Positions 45,945 through 55,320 are shown, counted from the first letter of the stretch. The stretch is 64,000 bases of DNA from Glacieibacterium arshaanense (GCF_004681125.1 NZ_SIHO01000001.1:62001-126000), one strand, 5' to 3'. Notes: generated by a model not told the origin, from the sequence alone. Made by a program: numbers and translations.

Positions 45945-46074
45945 GGGCCTCCGGCGGGCAGGGTCTTGGCCCTGCACCCATAAGACGGGCCGGTTCAACA
46001 TGCCGCAACGTCAGTCGCATTGGCACTCTTACCAAAATTGGGTGCAGGGCCAAGGCCCTGCCCGCCGGAGGCCC
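45945..46074. repeat. Paired palindromic repeat family A, copy 6
   Basis: Left arm 45945-45979 has core agggtcttggccct, which pairs with one G-T wobble; right arm 46039-46074 has core agggccaaggccct. The spacer is about 60 bases. It lies between the 5' end of the helicase gene and the terminator of the TonB receptor gene, both minus strand. Confidence 0.9.
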
Positions 46075-46084
46075 TTTGGCACAC

Positions 46085-46114
46085 AAAAAACGGGCGGGGA
46101 TTTCTCCCCGCCCG
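46085..46114 (-). terminator. Rho-independent terminator of the large TonB receptor gene
   Basis: CGGGCGGGGA (46091-46100) and TCCCCGCCCG (46105-46114) form a perfect 10-bp stem with a four-base loop. On the minus strand it is followed by six Ts (46090-46085). It lies 25 bases after the receptor stop. Confidence 0.92.
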
Positions 46115-46138
46115 CAGATTTATTTCCGACTTCGACGC

Positions 46139-49048
46139 TTAGTTGAAGTGGAAGCCGATGGCCGCACCGTAACGACGCGGGTCGACGGTGAAGACGTTGG
46201 TGAACAGGCCCGACGAAGCGTCGGTCAGGTACATACCGGTGACAGCCGTGGTGTCCATGATGTTCTGGACGAAGCCGCGGATGTACCACTTGCCGTTGCC
46301 GCCGTTGAGCTGCACCTGGGCATTGAGGATGCCGTAGGAGTCGATCCGGTCAGCGAAGGTGTTGTAGTTGCGGCCGTACTGGTTGCCGGTGAAGTTGTAG
46401 TTGATCTGGAAGTAACCGCCCATCGATTCGTTGACATCGAAGTTGTACTGGGCACCCAGCGCCATCTTGAATTCGGGCGACTGGGCAAGCTGGTTACCAT
46501 CGAGGTTGACCGGCACACCGTCAGGCATCGACACCGAGCCGTTCGGCGCAGTGATGATCTGGTACGGCAGCTTGTTTGCCTTGATGCTGTTGGCGAGTGC
46601 CGAGCAGATCGAGAAGGCGCCGACGGTGTTGGTACCACCGATCGGGGTGACCGGCTTCAGACCAACCGCAGCATTCAGGCCGTTGACCAGCGCGTCGCCA
46701 CGCGGACCACCGACGACCGTCGGGATGACAGCGCAGTTCGAAGCGTTGGTGATGTCCTTAACGATGACGACATCGTTGCGGCCGGCGCTCGGATCACGCG
46801 AGTCCGACAGGCTGAGGTCCTTGATCGACGTGTGCAGGTAGCTGACAGCTGCAGTGAACTGCAGTGCCGGAACCGGCTGCATGACGAATTCGGCTTCGAG
46901 ACCGTAGATCGTCGCGTTCGAGTTATCGTTGAACGACGAGCGCGCGATGATGCGGCTGACCTGCAGGCCCTGATAGTCGTAGTAGAAGCCGGTCAGGTTG
47001 GCCTGCAACGTGCCATCGAGCAGACGGTTCTTCATACCGATTTCATACGCGTTGATGAACTCGGGGTCATAGGCGACCTTCGCACCGGCGACGACCGACG
47101 GGTCAAACGACGGGTTGATACCGCCCGACTTGTAGCCGCGCGAGTACGACGCATAGAACATCGTCGAGTCGGTGAAGTTGAGCGTCGGTGTCCATTCGAG
47201 GACGACGCGGCCCGTCCATTCGCTCTCGTCGACGGTGGCGAAGCGGAACTGACGCTTGCTGGCTGCGACAGCCTGCGTGCCGCCCGCGGTGAAGCCGTAG
47301 TTATACAGCGGCTGCGGCTGATAGTCCTGGACGTCCTTGGTGGTGCTGGTCCAGCGCAGACCGCCGGTCAGCTTCAGGTTGTCCTTGAACTGCAGATAGG
47401 CCTCGCCGAAGAAGGCGTAGGTCGTCAGGTCGTAGTTTTCGACGCGGCTGTCGAAATACGGCGACGCCAGACCGCCCGGCCCGGGGCCGGCAGCGCCGAG
47501 CAGCGTCGCGGCATAGTCGAGCGTCGAGGCGACAACGAAATAGTCACCGCTGCTGTTGAACGACAGGTAGTTAGCGCCGAGCAGGAAGTTGAACATGCCG
47601 TCCAGCTTCGATTCGAAGTGCGCTTCGATCGACCACTGGTGGGTGTAGGCCGTCGAGCGGTCATACTGCAGCGGGCGGTCGAATGCGCAGCTGTAGTTCT
47701 GGCCGCCGATGTAGCCGACGAAGTTGGTGTTGGCTTCCGACGTGCACATGTTGGTGCCGTTGAAGTTGAGCGACGCCTTGCCCTGACCCGGGAAAGCGGC
47801 GTTCAACGTCGCGATGTTGGTCGGGATCGTGGTCTGAACGTTGGCGACGGTCAGGCTGTAGTCTTCACGCGAGTCGACCATGTTCTGGTCGTAGCCGCCG
47901 ATGATGCTCAGCGTACCCTTTTCGAACGCATATTCGATGTTACCCATCAGGATGAGTTCGTTCGAGTTGTACGTCGGCTTGTACAGCGTGTTGGTTTCCC
48001 AAGGGTCGGCCGGGATCGGCACGCCCGAGAACGGATCGTTCGGGTTATAGATGCTGCCGAACGCCAGGCCGGGGATTGCTGCGCCGAGGCCAGGCGCTGC
48101 GATACGCAGGAATTCCTGGCTGGTCAGGATCGAGCCGAGCGTCGAGTTGCCGTTGGTGTGCTGCGTGGCCAGGCCGTTCGGCTGGCAGCCCAGAACCGCC
48201 GTCGCGTCGCGGATGCAGAGCTGCTTCTGGATGCGCATGCGATCCGAATCTTCATTGAAGTAGCTACCCATCAAGTCGATGGTCAGCGCGTCGGTCGGCT
48301 GATAGTGGATCGAGCCGCGGATCGCGTAGCTGTTGCGACCGTCGATCTGCTGGTCATCCCACAGGTTGGTGATGTAGCCGTCGCGGTTGACGTAGAGACC
48401 GGCGACGCGGAACGCGAGCTTGTCGTTGACGGCATAGTTGAACATGCCGGTGACTTTGATCGAGTTGTAGTTGCCGTATTCGAATTCGCCGAAGGCTTCG
48501 AGGCCCTTGGTGCTCGCCTTGTTGGGGATGAGGTTCATCACACCGGCGGTAGCGTTACGGCCGAACAGCGTGCCCTGCGGGCCGCGCAGCACTTCGATGC
48601 GCTGCATGTCGTAGAATTCGGTTTCGAACAGTCGCGGCGCAACGATCGGCATGTCGTTGACGTGGATGCCGACGCCGGTGTCGCCCGAACCCGAAACCAC
48701 CGGGGCGCCGATGCCGCGGATGGTCAGGTTGGCGCCGGTGAAGTTACCCTTGGTGAAGGTCGTGTTGGGGATCGACTGGATCAGCTTCGAGGTGTTGGTG
48801 ATCTGCTGTTCCTGCAACGTCGCACCGGTGAAGGCCGACACGGCAACCGGGACCGACTGCAGGTTCTGCGCGGTACGGGTGGCGGTCACGACGATTTCGG
48901 CGATGCCGGTGTTTTCAGTCGTGGCGGCGGCAGTGGCTTTGCCGGTATCGCCTTCGACCTGCGCCCAGGCGCCGGTGGAGGCCATCAGGCCGATCATGGA
49001 CACGCCGGCGACCAGCGCGACGCGTGTAGTAGTAGCGATTGAACGCAT
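46139..49048 (-). CDS. TonB-dependent receptor (large, sphingomonad type)
   Basis: The 969-residue outer-membrane receptor has a signal peptide (about residues 1-29), a TonB-box-like EIVVTATRTAQNLQSVPVAVSAFTG, then the plug domain (LTIRGIG, IEVLRGPQGTLFGRNATAGVMNLI). The rest is a 22-strand barrel that ends in GFHFN with a C-terminal aromatic. Its size and plug sequence fit the family of sphingomonad receptors often linked to uptake of hydrophobic or aromatic compounds, not to classical siderophores. The substrate is unknown. GGGGAG precedes the start. A LiuR-like palindrome lies 108 bp upstream (49156-49171), tying it to the acyl-CoA genes. Confidence 0.93.
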   Translation of the reverse strand: MRSIATTTRVALVAGVSMIGLMASTGAWAQVEGDTGKATAAATTENTGIAEIVVTATRTAQNLQSVPVAVSAFTGATLQEQQITNTSKLIQSIPNTTFTKGNFTGANLTIRGIGAPVVSGSGDTGVGIHVNDMPIVAPRLFETEFYDMQRIEVLRGPQGTLFGRNATAGVMNLIPNKASTKGLEAFGEFEYGNYNSIKVTGMFNYAVNDKLAFRVAGLYVNRDGYITNLWDDQQIDGRNSYAIRGSIHYQPTDALTIDLMGSYFNEDSDRMRIQKQLCIRDATAVLGCQPNGLATQHTNGNSTLGSILTSQEFLRIAAPGLGAAIPGLAFGSIYNPNDPFSGVPIPADPWETNTLYKPTYNSNELILMGNIEYAFEKGTLSIIGGYDQNMVDSREDYSLTVANVQTTIPTNIATLNAAFPGQGKASLNFNGTNMCTSEANTNFVGYIGGQNYSCAFDRPLQYDRSTAYTHQWSIEAHFESKLDGMFNFLLGANYLSFNSSGDYFVVASTLDYAATLLGAAGPGPGGLASPYFDSRVENYDLTTYAFFGEAYLQFKDNLKLTGGLRWTSTTKDVQDYQPQPLYNYGFTAGGTQAVAASKRQFRFATVDESEWTGRVVLEWTPTLNFTDSTMFYASYSRGYKSGGINPSFDPSVVAGAKVAYDPEFINAYEIGMKNRLLDGTLQANLTGFYYDYQGLQVSRIIARSSFNDNSNATIYGLEAEFVMQPVPALQFTAAVSYLHTSIKDLSLSDSRDPSAGRNDVVIVKDITNASNCAVIPTVVGGPRGDALVNGLNAAVGLKPVTPIGGTNTVGAFSICSALANSIKANKLPYQIITAPNGSVSMPDGVPVNLDGNQLAQSPEFKMALGAQYNFDVNESMGGYFQINYNFTGNQYGRNYNTFADRIDSYGILNAQVQLNGGNGKWYIRGFVQNIMDTTAVTGMYLTDASSGLFTNVFTVDPRRYGAAIGFHFN

Positions 49049-49155
49049 GGTTCATTCTCCCCAAAGGTTTTGCCCATCCAGCTTCGCCCGCTTGCGTCGA
49101 CGCGACCCGGTTGCCCGGCGCGAAGATCGAACTGACGATCGCTGGCGCGTTCCAC

Positions 49156-49171
49156 TTGACGTTAGCGGAAA
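49156..49171. promoter_or_regulatory. Degenerate LiuR-like operator upstream of the large TonB receptor
   Basis: TTGACGTTAGCGGAAA keeps one complete half-site (TTGACGT) and a weaker second half. It lies 108-123 bp before the receptor start. Pattern agreement with the three better sites is clear but two positions differ, so this is the weakest of the four. The remaining 230 bp of the interval show no other dyad. Confidence 0.4.
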
Positions 49172-49280
49172 GCGTCGGGGGTTCTTTGAGCAATGTTCGA
49201 CCGGCTTGTCTAGCGCTGTTGAACTTTTTTGTCCGATTCAACGCCTTGGAATCGCAACCGTGTTATTAATGCAACGGTTA

Positions 49281-49784
49281 CTATCGGCGCTTGGGGGTGG
49301 CTTTGGGGGCCGGCATGATGCTGACAATGCTGCATTCGCCCCCCGACCGCGCGATCACGGTGTCGCGCCCGGCGCACAGCTTGCCGGCCTGCGCGCGCCG
49401 GTAATAGAAGCCCTGGTAAAAGCTCAGCGTCGGGCAGCCCTGCGCCAGATACATGCGCCAGCGCTGGCCGTTCGACAGAGTCATCTCGACAGCCTGGTCC
49501 CCGTAGACGATGGCACCGGCGACATGCTCGACATTGATGCAGCGCTTGCGGCCGGCCTTGGGCGGCGCCGGCCGCGGGCGTGCCGGGGACACGTTGGCGG
49601 GCGCTGCCGGAACGCGAATGATCGTTTCGCTATAGATTTGCACCGATACCGTGGGTTCGGACGCCGGTGCCTGCGCTGCGGCCAGCGGGACAGCCCAGGC
49701 GAGACTGCACGCCGCGACGGCGCCGGCGGTGAAGCCACCGGCCGCCATCCGGGCAATTCCGCTACTGGAGTGCAATCGCTGCAT
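49281..49784 (-). CDS. Exported protein with conserved cysteines, function unknown
   Basis: The 167-residue protein has a hydrophobic N-terminal export signal (about residues 14-38, GGFTAGAVAACSLAWAVPLAAAQA). A Pro-rich linker follows, then a compact domain with four cysteines in RKRCINVEHVAGAIV, LAQGCPTLSFYQGFYYR, GKLCAGRD and GGECSIVSI. The spacing suggests two disulfides in the periplasm. I recall similar unnamed proteins in other sphingomonads but no function is known. It stands alone between the TonB receptor promoter and SapC. Confidence 0.7.
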   Translation of the reverse strand: MQRLHSSSGIARMAAGGFTAGAVAACSLAWAVPLAAAQAPASEPTVSVQIYSETIIRVPAAPANVSPARPRPAPPKAGRKRCINVEHVAGAIVYGDQAVEMTLSNGQRWRMYLAQGCPTLSFYQGFYYRRAQAGKLCAGRDTVIARSGGECSIVSIMPAPKATPKRR

Positions 49785-50172
49785 GGCCGCGCGTCAATTC
49801 CCTGACCGAATCCGTTGCTTCAAAGCCTGACTCCCACCCGTTGTCAGTACGGCGCGGCCGGATGCGACGCCCAGACAGCGGTTGGGCTGTCCAGATTGAA
49901 CGGTGGGTGAACCTGCGCGGATTGTGCCATGACCCGTTCATGGCAGGCGACCGGCGCCATGGTCAACGCTGTTACGGTTACCGCATGCTGCCGTCAAAAC
50001 GGATGCGAATATGCTGTCCAGCGGTCTTGCGTGGTTGCTTTGGCTTGCCTAAAGCAATGCCCGCCCCTTGTGCATGCTTGGGGGCGACCCTTGGGGCGCG
50101 AACCCTGTGGTTCGCGATGACTGCTCCGACTACCAGTTTCGTTGTTTGCTCTCGTCAGGAAAGATTAGTCTC
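49785..50172. other. 388-bp interval upstream of sapC, no gene seen
   Basis: No coding frame on either strand looks real. The only structure noted is a perfect hairpin CGCGAACC-ctgt-GGTTCGCG at 50097-50116, about 57 bases before the SapC start, without a T-run. It could be a leader hairpin of the sapC transcript. Confidence 0.5.
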
Positions 50173-50919
50173 ATGGCTTCCACGCCCACCACCCCACAAC
50201 TGCCGCTGTTCTACGGCGCTCTCGCACCCCTGCAGTCCACCGAACATGGCAGTTTCGGCCTTGTCGAAGGCGGCACGCTCGGCTTCGCGCAGGGCACGCA
50301 TGCCATCCCCGTCACCGTCGACGAATTCGCGCTGGTGCAGCGCCACTACCCGATCGTCTTCGGGCTGGGCGACAATTCGGCGCCGCTGGCGCTCGTCGGC
50401 CTGTCGGAAGGCAGCAACCTGTATGTCGACAAGGACGGCAAGTGGCAGTCCGACACCTACATCCCGGCCTATGTCCGCCGCTATCCGTTCTTCCTCGCCA
50501 AGCTGACCGAAGAAGCGACCGAACTGACGCTGTGCTTCGACAACGCGTCGGGCTTCGTTTCGGCCGACGGCGCCAACAAGCTGTTCGACGGCGGCGAAGC
50601 CACCGACACCACCAAGGGCATCCTGGCGTTCTGCGAGCAGTTCGAACAGGCGATCGCCCGCACCCGCCAGTTCATGGAAGAGCTTAACAAGCTCGACCTG
50701 CTGATGGACGGTGAAGTCACCATCAACCAGCCCGGCATGGCCGAGCCCGCCGTCTATCGCGGTTTCCGCATGGTCGACGAAAACAAGTTCATGAACATCC
50801 GCGGCGACAAGGCCCGCGAGATGGTCAAGTCGGGCATGATGGGCCTGATCTACGCGCACCTGTTCTCGCTGTCGCAGATCGGCGGCTTGTTCGAAAAGCA
50901 GCGCAACCTCGCTGGCTGA
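50173..50919 (+). CDS. SapC family protein
   Basis: The 248-residue protein matches SapC (PF07277): LPLFYGALAPLQSTEHGSFGL, FALVQRHYPIVFG, YVRRYPFFLAKL, LCFDNASGFV and AFCEQFEQAIARTRQFMEEL. SapC-like proteins are named after a Campylobacter S-layer secretion locus. In alphaproteobacteria they are soluble proteins often found next to TonB receptors or tryptophan halogenase-like genes, and their role is unknown. AGGAAAG precedes the start at 50173. No S-layer genes are nearby. Confidence 0.88.
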   Translation: MASTPTTPQLPLFYGALAPLQSTEHGSFGLVEGGTLGFAQGTHAIPVTVDEFALVQRHYPIVFGLGDNSAPLALVGLSEGSNLYVDKDGKWQSDTYIPAYVRRYPFFLAKLTEEATELTLCFDNASGFVSADGANKLFDGGEATDTTKGILAFCEQFEQAIARTRQFMEELNKLDLLMDGEVTINQPGMAEPAVYRGFRMVDENKFMNIRGDKAREMVKSGMMGLIYAHLFSLSQIGGLFEKQRNLAG

Positions 50920-51091
50920 TTGAACGCCTGAGGTCTCGGCGGGTGGCGGCTATGCTGCTGCCCGCCAGACTCTACATCCACGCGTCTTTATTCCTGCGGA
51001 ATCCGCAACAATCTGTTGCGCTGTCTGCGGTTGGCAATGCCCCGGCCACGCTCTAGTCTCCCTCCATCCATAAGGAACAGGGAGAATTCAC

Positions 51092-51721
51092 ATGCGTGCT
51101 GCACTGATCGGTCTGGCATTGTTTTCGGCTTTGGGCGGCATGACCGCCGCACCGGCACTCGCCGCCCCCACTTCGATCGCGCTACCGTCGGGCAAATATG
51201 TCCTCGACCCGTCGCATGCCAGCCTGACCTGGCGCGTCGTGCATTTCGGCCTGTCGAACTACACTGCGCGCTTTGTGAAATTCGACGCCACCGTCGATCT
51301 GAATGCCGCCGACGTCAGCAAGAGCACGCTCAAGGTCAAGGTCGATCCGACCTCGGTGCGCACCGACTATCCCTATCCCGACAAGGTCAACTTCGACGCA
51401 GAGATTGCCACCAGCCCGAAGTTCCTCGACGGCACCGCGCATCCCGATGTGACCTTCGTGTCGACCGGCATCGTCGTCACCGGTGCCAAGACCGCAAACA
51501 TCACCGGTAACCTGACGCTGCGCGGCGTCACCAAGCCGGTCACGCTGGCGGCAACGCTCAACGGCAGCATCCCGGCGCACCCGATGACCAAGCTGCCGGT
51601 GTTCGGCATTTCGGCGAAGGGCAGCTTCAAACGCTCCGACTTCGGCATGGACTATGGTACGCAGTTCGTCAGCGACACCGTTGAACTGGTGATCGAGGCA
51701 GAATTCAATAAGGCACCATGA
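51092..51721 (+). CDS. YceI family periplasmic protein (first)
   Basis: The 209-residue protein has a signal peptide (residues 1-24). The YceI lipocalin-like domain follows: SGKYVLDPSHASLTWRVVHFGLSNYTARFVKFDATVDL, PYPDKVNFDAEIATSPKFLDG, and the C-terminal FGMDYGTQFVSDTVELVIEAEF. YceI proteins bind isoprenoid chains such as octaprenyl quinones in the periplasm. The next gene encodes a cytochrome b561 that overlaps by ATGA. The association suggests quinone or isoprenoid handling with electron transfer. AGGGAG precedes the ATG. Confidence 0.93.
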   Translation: MRAALIGLALFSALGGMTAAPALAAPTSIALPSGKYVLDPSHASLTWRVVHFGLSNYTARFVKFDATVDLNAADVSKSTLKVKVDPTSVRTDYPYPDKVNFDAEIATSPKFLDGTAHPDVTFVSTGIVVTGAKTANITGNLTLRGVTKPVTLAATLNGSIPAHPMTKLPVFGISAKGSFKRSDFGMDYGTQFVSDTVELVIEAEFNKAP

Positions 51722-52293
51722 TGAACCATAGTCGGTACTCGAGCGTTGCAATCACCCTGCATTGGCTGATTGCGCTGATCATCATCGGCAATATCATCGG
51801 CGGGCTGGCGCTCGACACCTTCCTCGACAGCGCCGACCCGGCGATGAAGATGACCGGCTTCAAGATCATCCAGCTGCACAAGGCGTTCGGGCTGACCGTC
51901 ATCGGGCTGTCGGTGCTGCGGCTGTTGTGGCGGCTGGCAAATCCGGCGCCGGCGCTGCCGGCGCATATGACGCCGCTCGAAGTGCTGCTCGCCAAGGCGA
52001 CACATCTGGGCTTTTACGCGTTGATGCTGCTGCTGCCGCTGTCGGGCTGGGCGATGGTGTCGACGAGCGCCAAGCGCTTCCCGATCAGCTATTTCGGGCT
52101 GTTCGACGTGCCCTATCTGCCGCTCGGCCAATCGAAGGCCCTCGGCGGATTGATGCACGAATCGCATGAATTGCTCGGCTACGGCGCGATCGTGCTGATT
52201 GCGCTGCACGTCGCGGCAGCGCTCAAGCACCATTATTTCGACCGCGACGATGTGCTGGCGCGGATGCTGCCGCTGGTGCGCAAGCGTGGCTAG
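51718..52293 (+). CDS. Cytochrome b561 family protein
   Basis: The 191-residue membrane protein has four helices and the haem-ligand histidines of bacterial cytochrome b561 (CybB): ITLHWLIALIIIGN in helix 1, IIQLHKAFGLTVIGLSVLRLLWRL in helix 2, and MHESHELLGYGAIVLIALHVAAALKHHYFDRDDVLARM in helices 3-4. CybB oxidises quinols and in E. coli reacts with superoxide at the membrane. It sits between two yceI genes with overlapping starts and stops, as yceJ-yceI do in E. coli, where the b561 partner precedes YceI. Confidence 0.93.
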   Translation: MMNHSRYSSVAITLHWLIALIIIGNIIGGLALDTFLDSADPAMKMTGFKIIQLHKAFGLTVIGLSVLRLLWRLANPAPALPAHMTPLEVLLAKATHLGFYALMLLLPLSGWAMVSTSAKRFPISYFGLFDVPYLPLGQSKALGGLMHESHELLGYGAIVLIALHVAAALKHHYFDRDDVLARMLPLVRKRG

Positions 52294-52849
52294 CCGGGTC
52301 GCCCGCACGCTGCTCGGCCTGGCCTTGCTTGCCGCGCCGCTGCAGGCGGCGGTGCCAAGCTGGAGCGTCGAACCCGGCGCCAGCGCCATCGCCTTCACCG
52401 CAACCTGGCTCGGCAAGCCGGTGCACGGCCTGTTCAAACGCTGGACCGCTGACATCGCGTTCGACCCGGCAGCACTCGAAGCATCAAGAGTCAGCGTCAG
52501 CATCGACCTGACATCCGCCGTCAGCGGCGAATCGACCGTCGACGGCGCACTCCCCGAATCCGACTGGTTTGCGGTCAAGTCCGGCCCGACCGCGCGCTTC
52601 ACCAGCACCAGCATCGCCAAGACCGCCACCGGCTATATCGCGCACGGCACGCTGACGCTGCGCGGCCGTGCCGTGCCGGTCGACCTGCCGTTCACGCTGG
52701 CCATCACCGGCGACCGCGCCACCATGCAGGGCAGCGCCAAACTCGATCGCCGGTCGTGGAAAATCGGCCTCGAATCGGATGCCACCGCCGAATATGTTGC
52801 TTTCGCGGTGCCGGTGGCGATCAAGGTGAGTGCGAAGCGCAAGCCCTAG
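52286..52849 (+). CDS. YceI family periplasmic protein (second)
   Basis: The 187-residue protein starts with GTG at 52286, inside the end of the cytochrome gene (eight-base overlap). It has a short signal sequence (ARTLLGLALLAAPLQAA). The YceI domain VEPGASAIAFTATWLGKPVHGLFKRWTADIAFDP is more diverged than in the first copy. It ends without the usual final Asp-Glu-rich strand and instead carries KVSAKRKP. Two YceI proteins around one cytochrome b561 suggest different lipid ligands. A palindromic repeat follows the stop by ten bases. Confidence 0.88.
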   Translation: MASRVARTLLGLALLAAPLQAAVPSWSVEPGASAIAFTATWLGKPVHGLFKRWTADIAFDPAALEASRVSVSIDLTSAVSGESTVDGALPESDWFAVKSGPTARFTSTSIAKTATGYIAHGTLTLRGRAVPVDLPFTLAITGDRATMQGSAKLDRRSWKIGLESDATAEYVAFAVPVAIKVSAKRKP

Positions 52850-52858
52850 GAACGAGAA

Positions 52859-52967
52859 GGGCCTCCGGCGGGCAGGGGCTTGCCCCTGCACCCATGAATC
52901 TGCGCCGGAATTTGTGCGTCGCCCGAACAATTGGGTGCAGGGCCACGGCCCTGCCCGCCGGAGGCCC
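52859..52967. repeat. Paired palindromic repeat family A, copy 7
   Basis: Left arm 52859-52894 has core aggggcttgcccct; right arm 52932-52967 has core agggccacggccct. The cores differ but each is self-complementary. The spacer is 37 bases. It lies between two plus-strand genes. The rest of the interval before the receptor start contains TTGACAAGATATAACGTAAC, an A/T-rich promoter-like stretch. Confidence 0.9.
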
Positions 52968-53063
52968 TTAAACTCCCCATTTATCGCAATTATGCTGCAC
53001 CTGCGTTGACAAGATATAACGTAACAAATAGGCCTGTGGTCACTTCATTCCCGGGAACCGACC

Positions 53064-55157
53064 ATGTTGCGTACGAAGTTCACTTTGCTGCTGGGTGCCG
53101 CGCTATTGCCCGCGATGCTACTGGCGGCCCCGGCGCGCGCCGCAGATGCCGCGCCGACGCAGACCGCCGAGGCCGATGCCGGCGTTCACGATGATGCGCA
53201 CCCGCAGGTCAGCGACGACATCATCGTCACGGCGCCATTCGCGCGCGACCGTTTCGGCGCGATGACCGGGGTGTCGGTGCTCGACGGCACCGTGCTGACG
53301 CGTGAAGTGCGCGGCACCATCGGGGAGTCGCTGACCAGCCAGCCGGGCGTCAGCGCAACCAGCTTTGGCCCCAACGCCTCGCGCCCGGTGCTGCGCGGCT
53401 TCCAGGGCGAGCGCGTCCGCGTGCTCACTGACGGCATCGGCAGCTTCGACGTGTCGAACACCAGCGTCGATCACGCGGTCGTCATCAACCCGCTGCTCGC
53501 CGAGCGCATCGAGGTGCTGCATGGCCCGACGTCGCTGCTGTACGGTTCGTCGGCGATCGGCGGCGTCGTCAACGTCATCGACACGCGCATCCCGCGCCAC
53601 GTGCCCGACGAACCGGTGCATATCGAGGCGCTGGGCAGCTACGGCACCGCGGCGAACGAATTCAACGGCGCCGCCAGCGTCGACGTGCCGCTGACGCCCG
53701 AAATCGTCGCGCATGTCGATGGCAGCTACCTCAATTCGAGCGACCTCGACATCGGCGGCTATGTCTTGTCCGAACCGATGCGCCAGACCGCGATTGCCAA
53801 TGGCGCGTTCGACCAGGCGGCGCTGAAGGACGTGCTGCCCAACAGCTCGGCGAAGACCTGGAATGTCGCCGGCGGGCTGGCGTACATCGGCGAAGGCGGC
53901 AGCGCCGGCATCGCGCTGAGCCACTACAACAGCAACTACGGCGTGCCGATCCGCTATTCGCTCGACCCGGCGGTCGAAAGCGAGGCGGTGCGCATCCAGA
54001 TGCAGCAGACGCGGCTCGATGCGCGCGCCGAGTTCGAAACCGGCGGCAGTTTCGTCGAGCAGGTCAAGTTCCGCTACGGCTACGCAAACTACTCGCATTT
54101 CGAACAGGATCTGCAGGGCAACATCGGCACGACGTTCTACGACAAGGCGATGGAAGGCCGCGTCGAGCTGGTGCAGGCGGTGCGCGGCGGCTGGAAGGGT
54201 GCGTTCGGCGGCCAGTTCATCACCCGCGACTTCGATGCCATCGGCGCCGAAGCCTTTCTGCCGCGCAATTCGACAACGCAGGTCGGCGCGTTCGTGCTGC
54301 AGGAAATCAAGTTCGGCGCCATCAAGACCGAGTTCGCGGCGCGCATTGAAAACAGCCATGTCACGACAGCGATGACCGGGTTCAACCGCGACTTCACGCC
54401 GCTGTCGGCGTCGGTCGGTGCATCGGTGCCGCTGGGCAGCGAGGATTGGCGCGTCGGGCTCGACCTGTCGCACACCGAGCGTGCGCCGTCGGCCGAGGAA
54501 CTGCTGGCGAACGGCCCGCACGGCGGCACCGCGGCCTATGAAATCGGCAACCCCGACTTCGTCATCGAAAGCTCGAACGGCGCCGAAATGGTGCTGCACG
54601 GCAAGGGGGACAAATATAATATCGAAGCGTCGGCGTTCTACGACAGCTTCTCGAACTACATTTATGAAAACCAGACCGGTGCCATCATCGACAATCTGCC
54701 GGTGTTTCAGGCTGTGCAGGCAAATGCGGTCTATTGGGGCTTCGAAGTGCAGGGCAATGCGACGCTGACGCAGTTCGGCAGCTGGACGCTGACCGCCAAC
54801 GCACTCGCCGACTATGTCAACGCCGAAATCAAGTCGGTCGGCCCGGCGCCGCGGATCCCGCCGCTGCGGTTGCGCGGTGGGTTGACCATCGCCAACGACA
54901 GCTGGGTCGGCGAAGTCACCGCCGAATATGGCGCGGCACAAAACCGCGTCGCGTATAACGAAACGACGACGCCCGATTATGTGCTGCTCAATGCCAATTT
55001 GACGTGGACGCCGTGGACCGACAAACCGGGCACCTATTTCATCTTCGCGATCGACAATATCCTCAACCAGGATATCCGCCGTGCGGCGTCGTTCCTGAAG
55101 GATTATGCACCGCTGCCGGGGCGCGATTTCCGGCTGTCATTCCGCGTTGCAATATAA
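53064..55157 (+). CDS. TonB-dependent receptor (ZnuD-like)
   Basis: The 697-residue receptor has a signal peptide (residues 1-26), then a plug domain with VSDDIIVTAPFARDRFGAMTG, SRPVLRGFQGERVRVLTDGIGSFDVSNTSVDHAVVINPLLAERIEVLHGPTSLLYGSSAIGGVVNVIDTRIP (quoted in parts). The barrel ends with RDFRLSFRVAI. The VRVL-DGIG-D-S-DHAV phrase in the plug is typical of the ZnuD group, which imports zinc or other small ligands, and not of siderophore receptors. The His-rich loop of neisserial ZnuD is absent. The promoter has an A/T-rich TATAACGTAACA stretch that only loosely resembles a Zur box, so zinc control is a guess. Confidence 0.9.
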   Translation: MLRTKFTLLLGAALLPAMLLAAPARAADAAPTQTAEADAGVHDDAHPQVSDDIIVTAPFARDRFGAMTGVSVLDGTVLTREVRGTIGESLTSQPGVSATSFGPNASRPVLRGFQGERVRVLTDGIGSFDVSNTSVDHAVVINPLLAERIEVLHGPTSLLYGSSAIGGVVNVIDTRIPRHVPDEPVHIEALGSYGTAANEFNGAASVDVPLTPEIVAHVDGSYLNSSDLDIGGYVLSEPMRQTAIANGAFDQAALKDVLPNSSAKTWNVAGGLAYIGEGGSAGIALSHYNSNYGVPIRYSLDPAVESEAVRIQMQQTRLDARAEFETGGSFVEQVKFRYGYANYSHFEQDLQGNIGTTFYDKAMEGRVELVQAVRGGWKGAFGGQFITRDFDAIGAEAFLPRNSTTQVGAFVLQEIKFGAIKTEFAARIENSHVTTAMTGFNRDFTPLSASVGASVPLGSEDWRVGLDLSHTERAPSAEELLANGPHGGTAAYEIGNPDFVIESSNGAEMVLHGKGDKYNIEASAFYDSFSNYIYENQTGAIIDNLPVFQAVQANAVYWGFEVQGNATLTQFGSWTLTANALADYVNAEIKSVGPAPRIPPLRLRGGLTIANDSWVGEVTAEYGAAQNRVAYNETTTPDYVLLNANLTWTPWTDKPGTYFIFAIDNILNQDIRRAASFLKDYAPLPGRDFRLSFRVAI

Positions 55158-55277
55158 TTTGTCGCACCCGTTGACGCGCGCCAACTTCATTCCCATCTGA
55201 GGTTCGTGGCCGGGAGTTCCCCCCCTTTCTTCCGGTCATTCGATAGCGCCGAGGCGCTGTCATTCTCCCTGAACCCT

Positions 55278-55311
55278 GGCCACTCCGGCATTGTCGGAGT
55301 GGCCTTTTTTT
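55278..55311 (+). terminator. Rho-independent terminator after the ZnuD-like receptor
   Basis: GGCCACTCCG (55278-55287) and CGGAGTGGCC (55295-55304) form a perfect stem with a seven-base loop, followed by seven Ts (55305-55311). It stands 120 bases after the receptor stop and immediately before palindromic repeat copy 8. Confidence 0.92.
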
Positions 55312-55320
55312 CGCAGTGCG

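Noticed and set aside
46076-49042. A 988-codon open frame antisense to the large TonB receptor, and similar long antisense frames over parE, glnA and the second TonB receptor
   Set aside because: High-GC third-position bias of the real genes keeps the opposite strand open. The translated products are rich in Arg, Val and Asp without domain patterns, while the sense proteins are clear family members.
52968-53063. Zur box upstream of the ZnuD-like receptor
   Set aside because: TATAACGTAACA matches only part of the alphaproteobacterial Zur consensus and is not a good palindrome.
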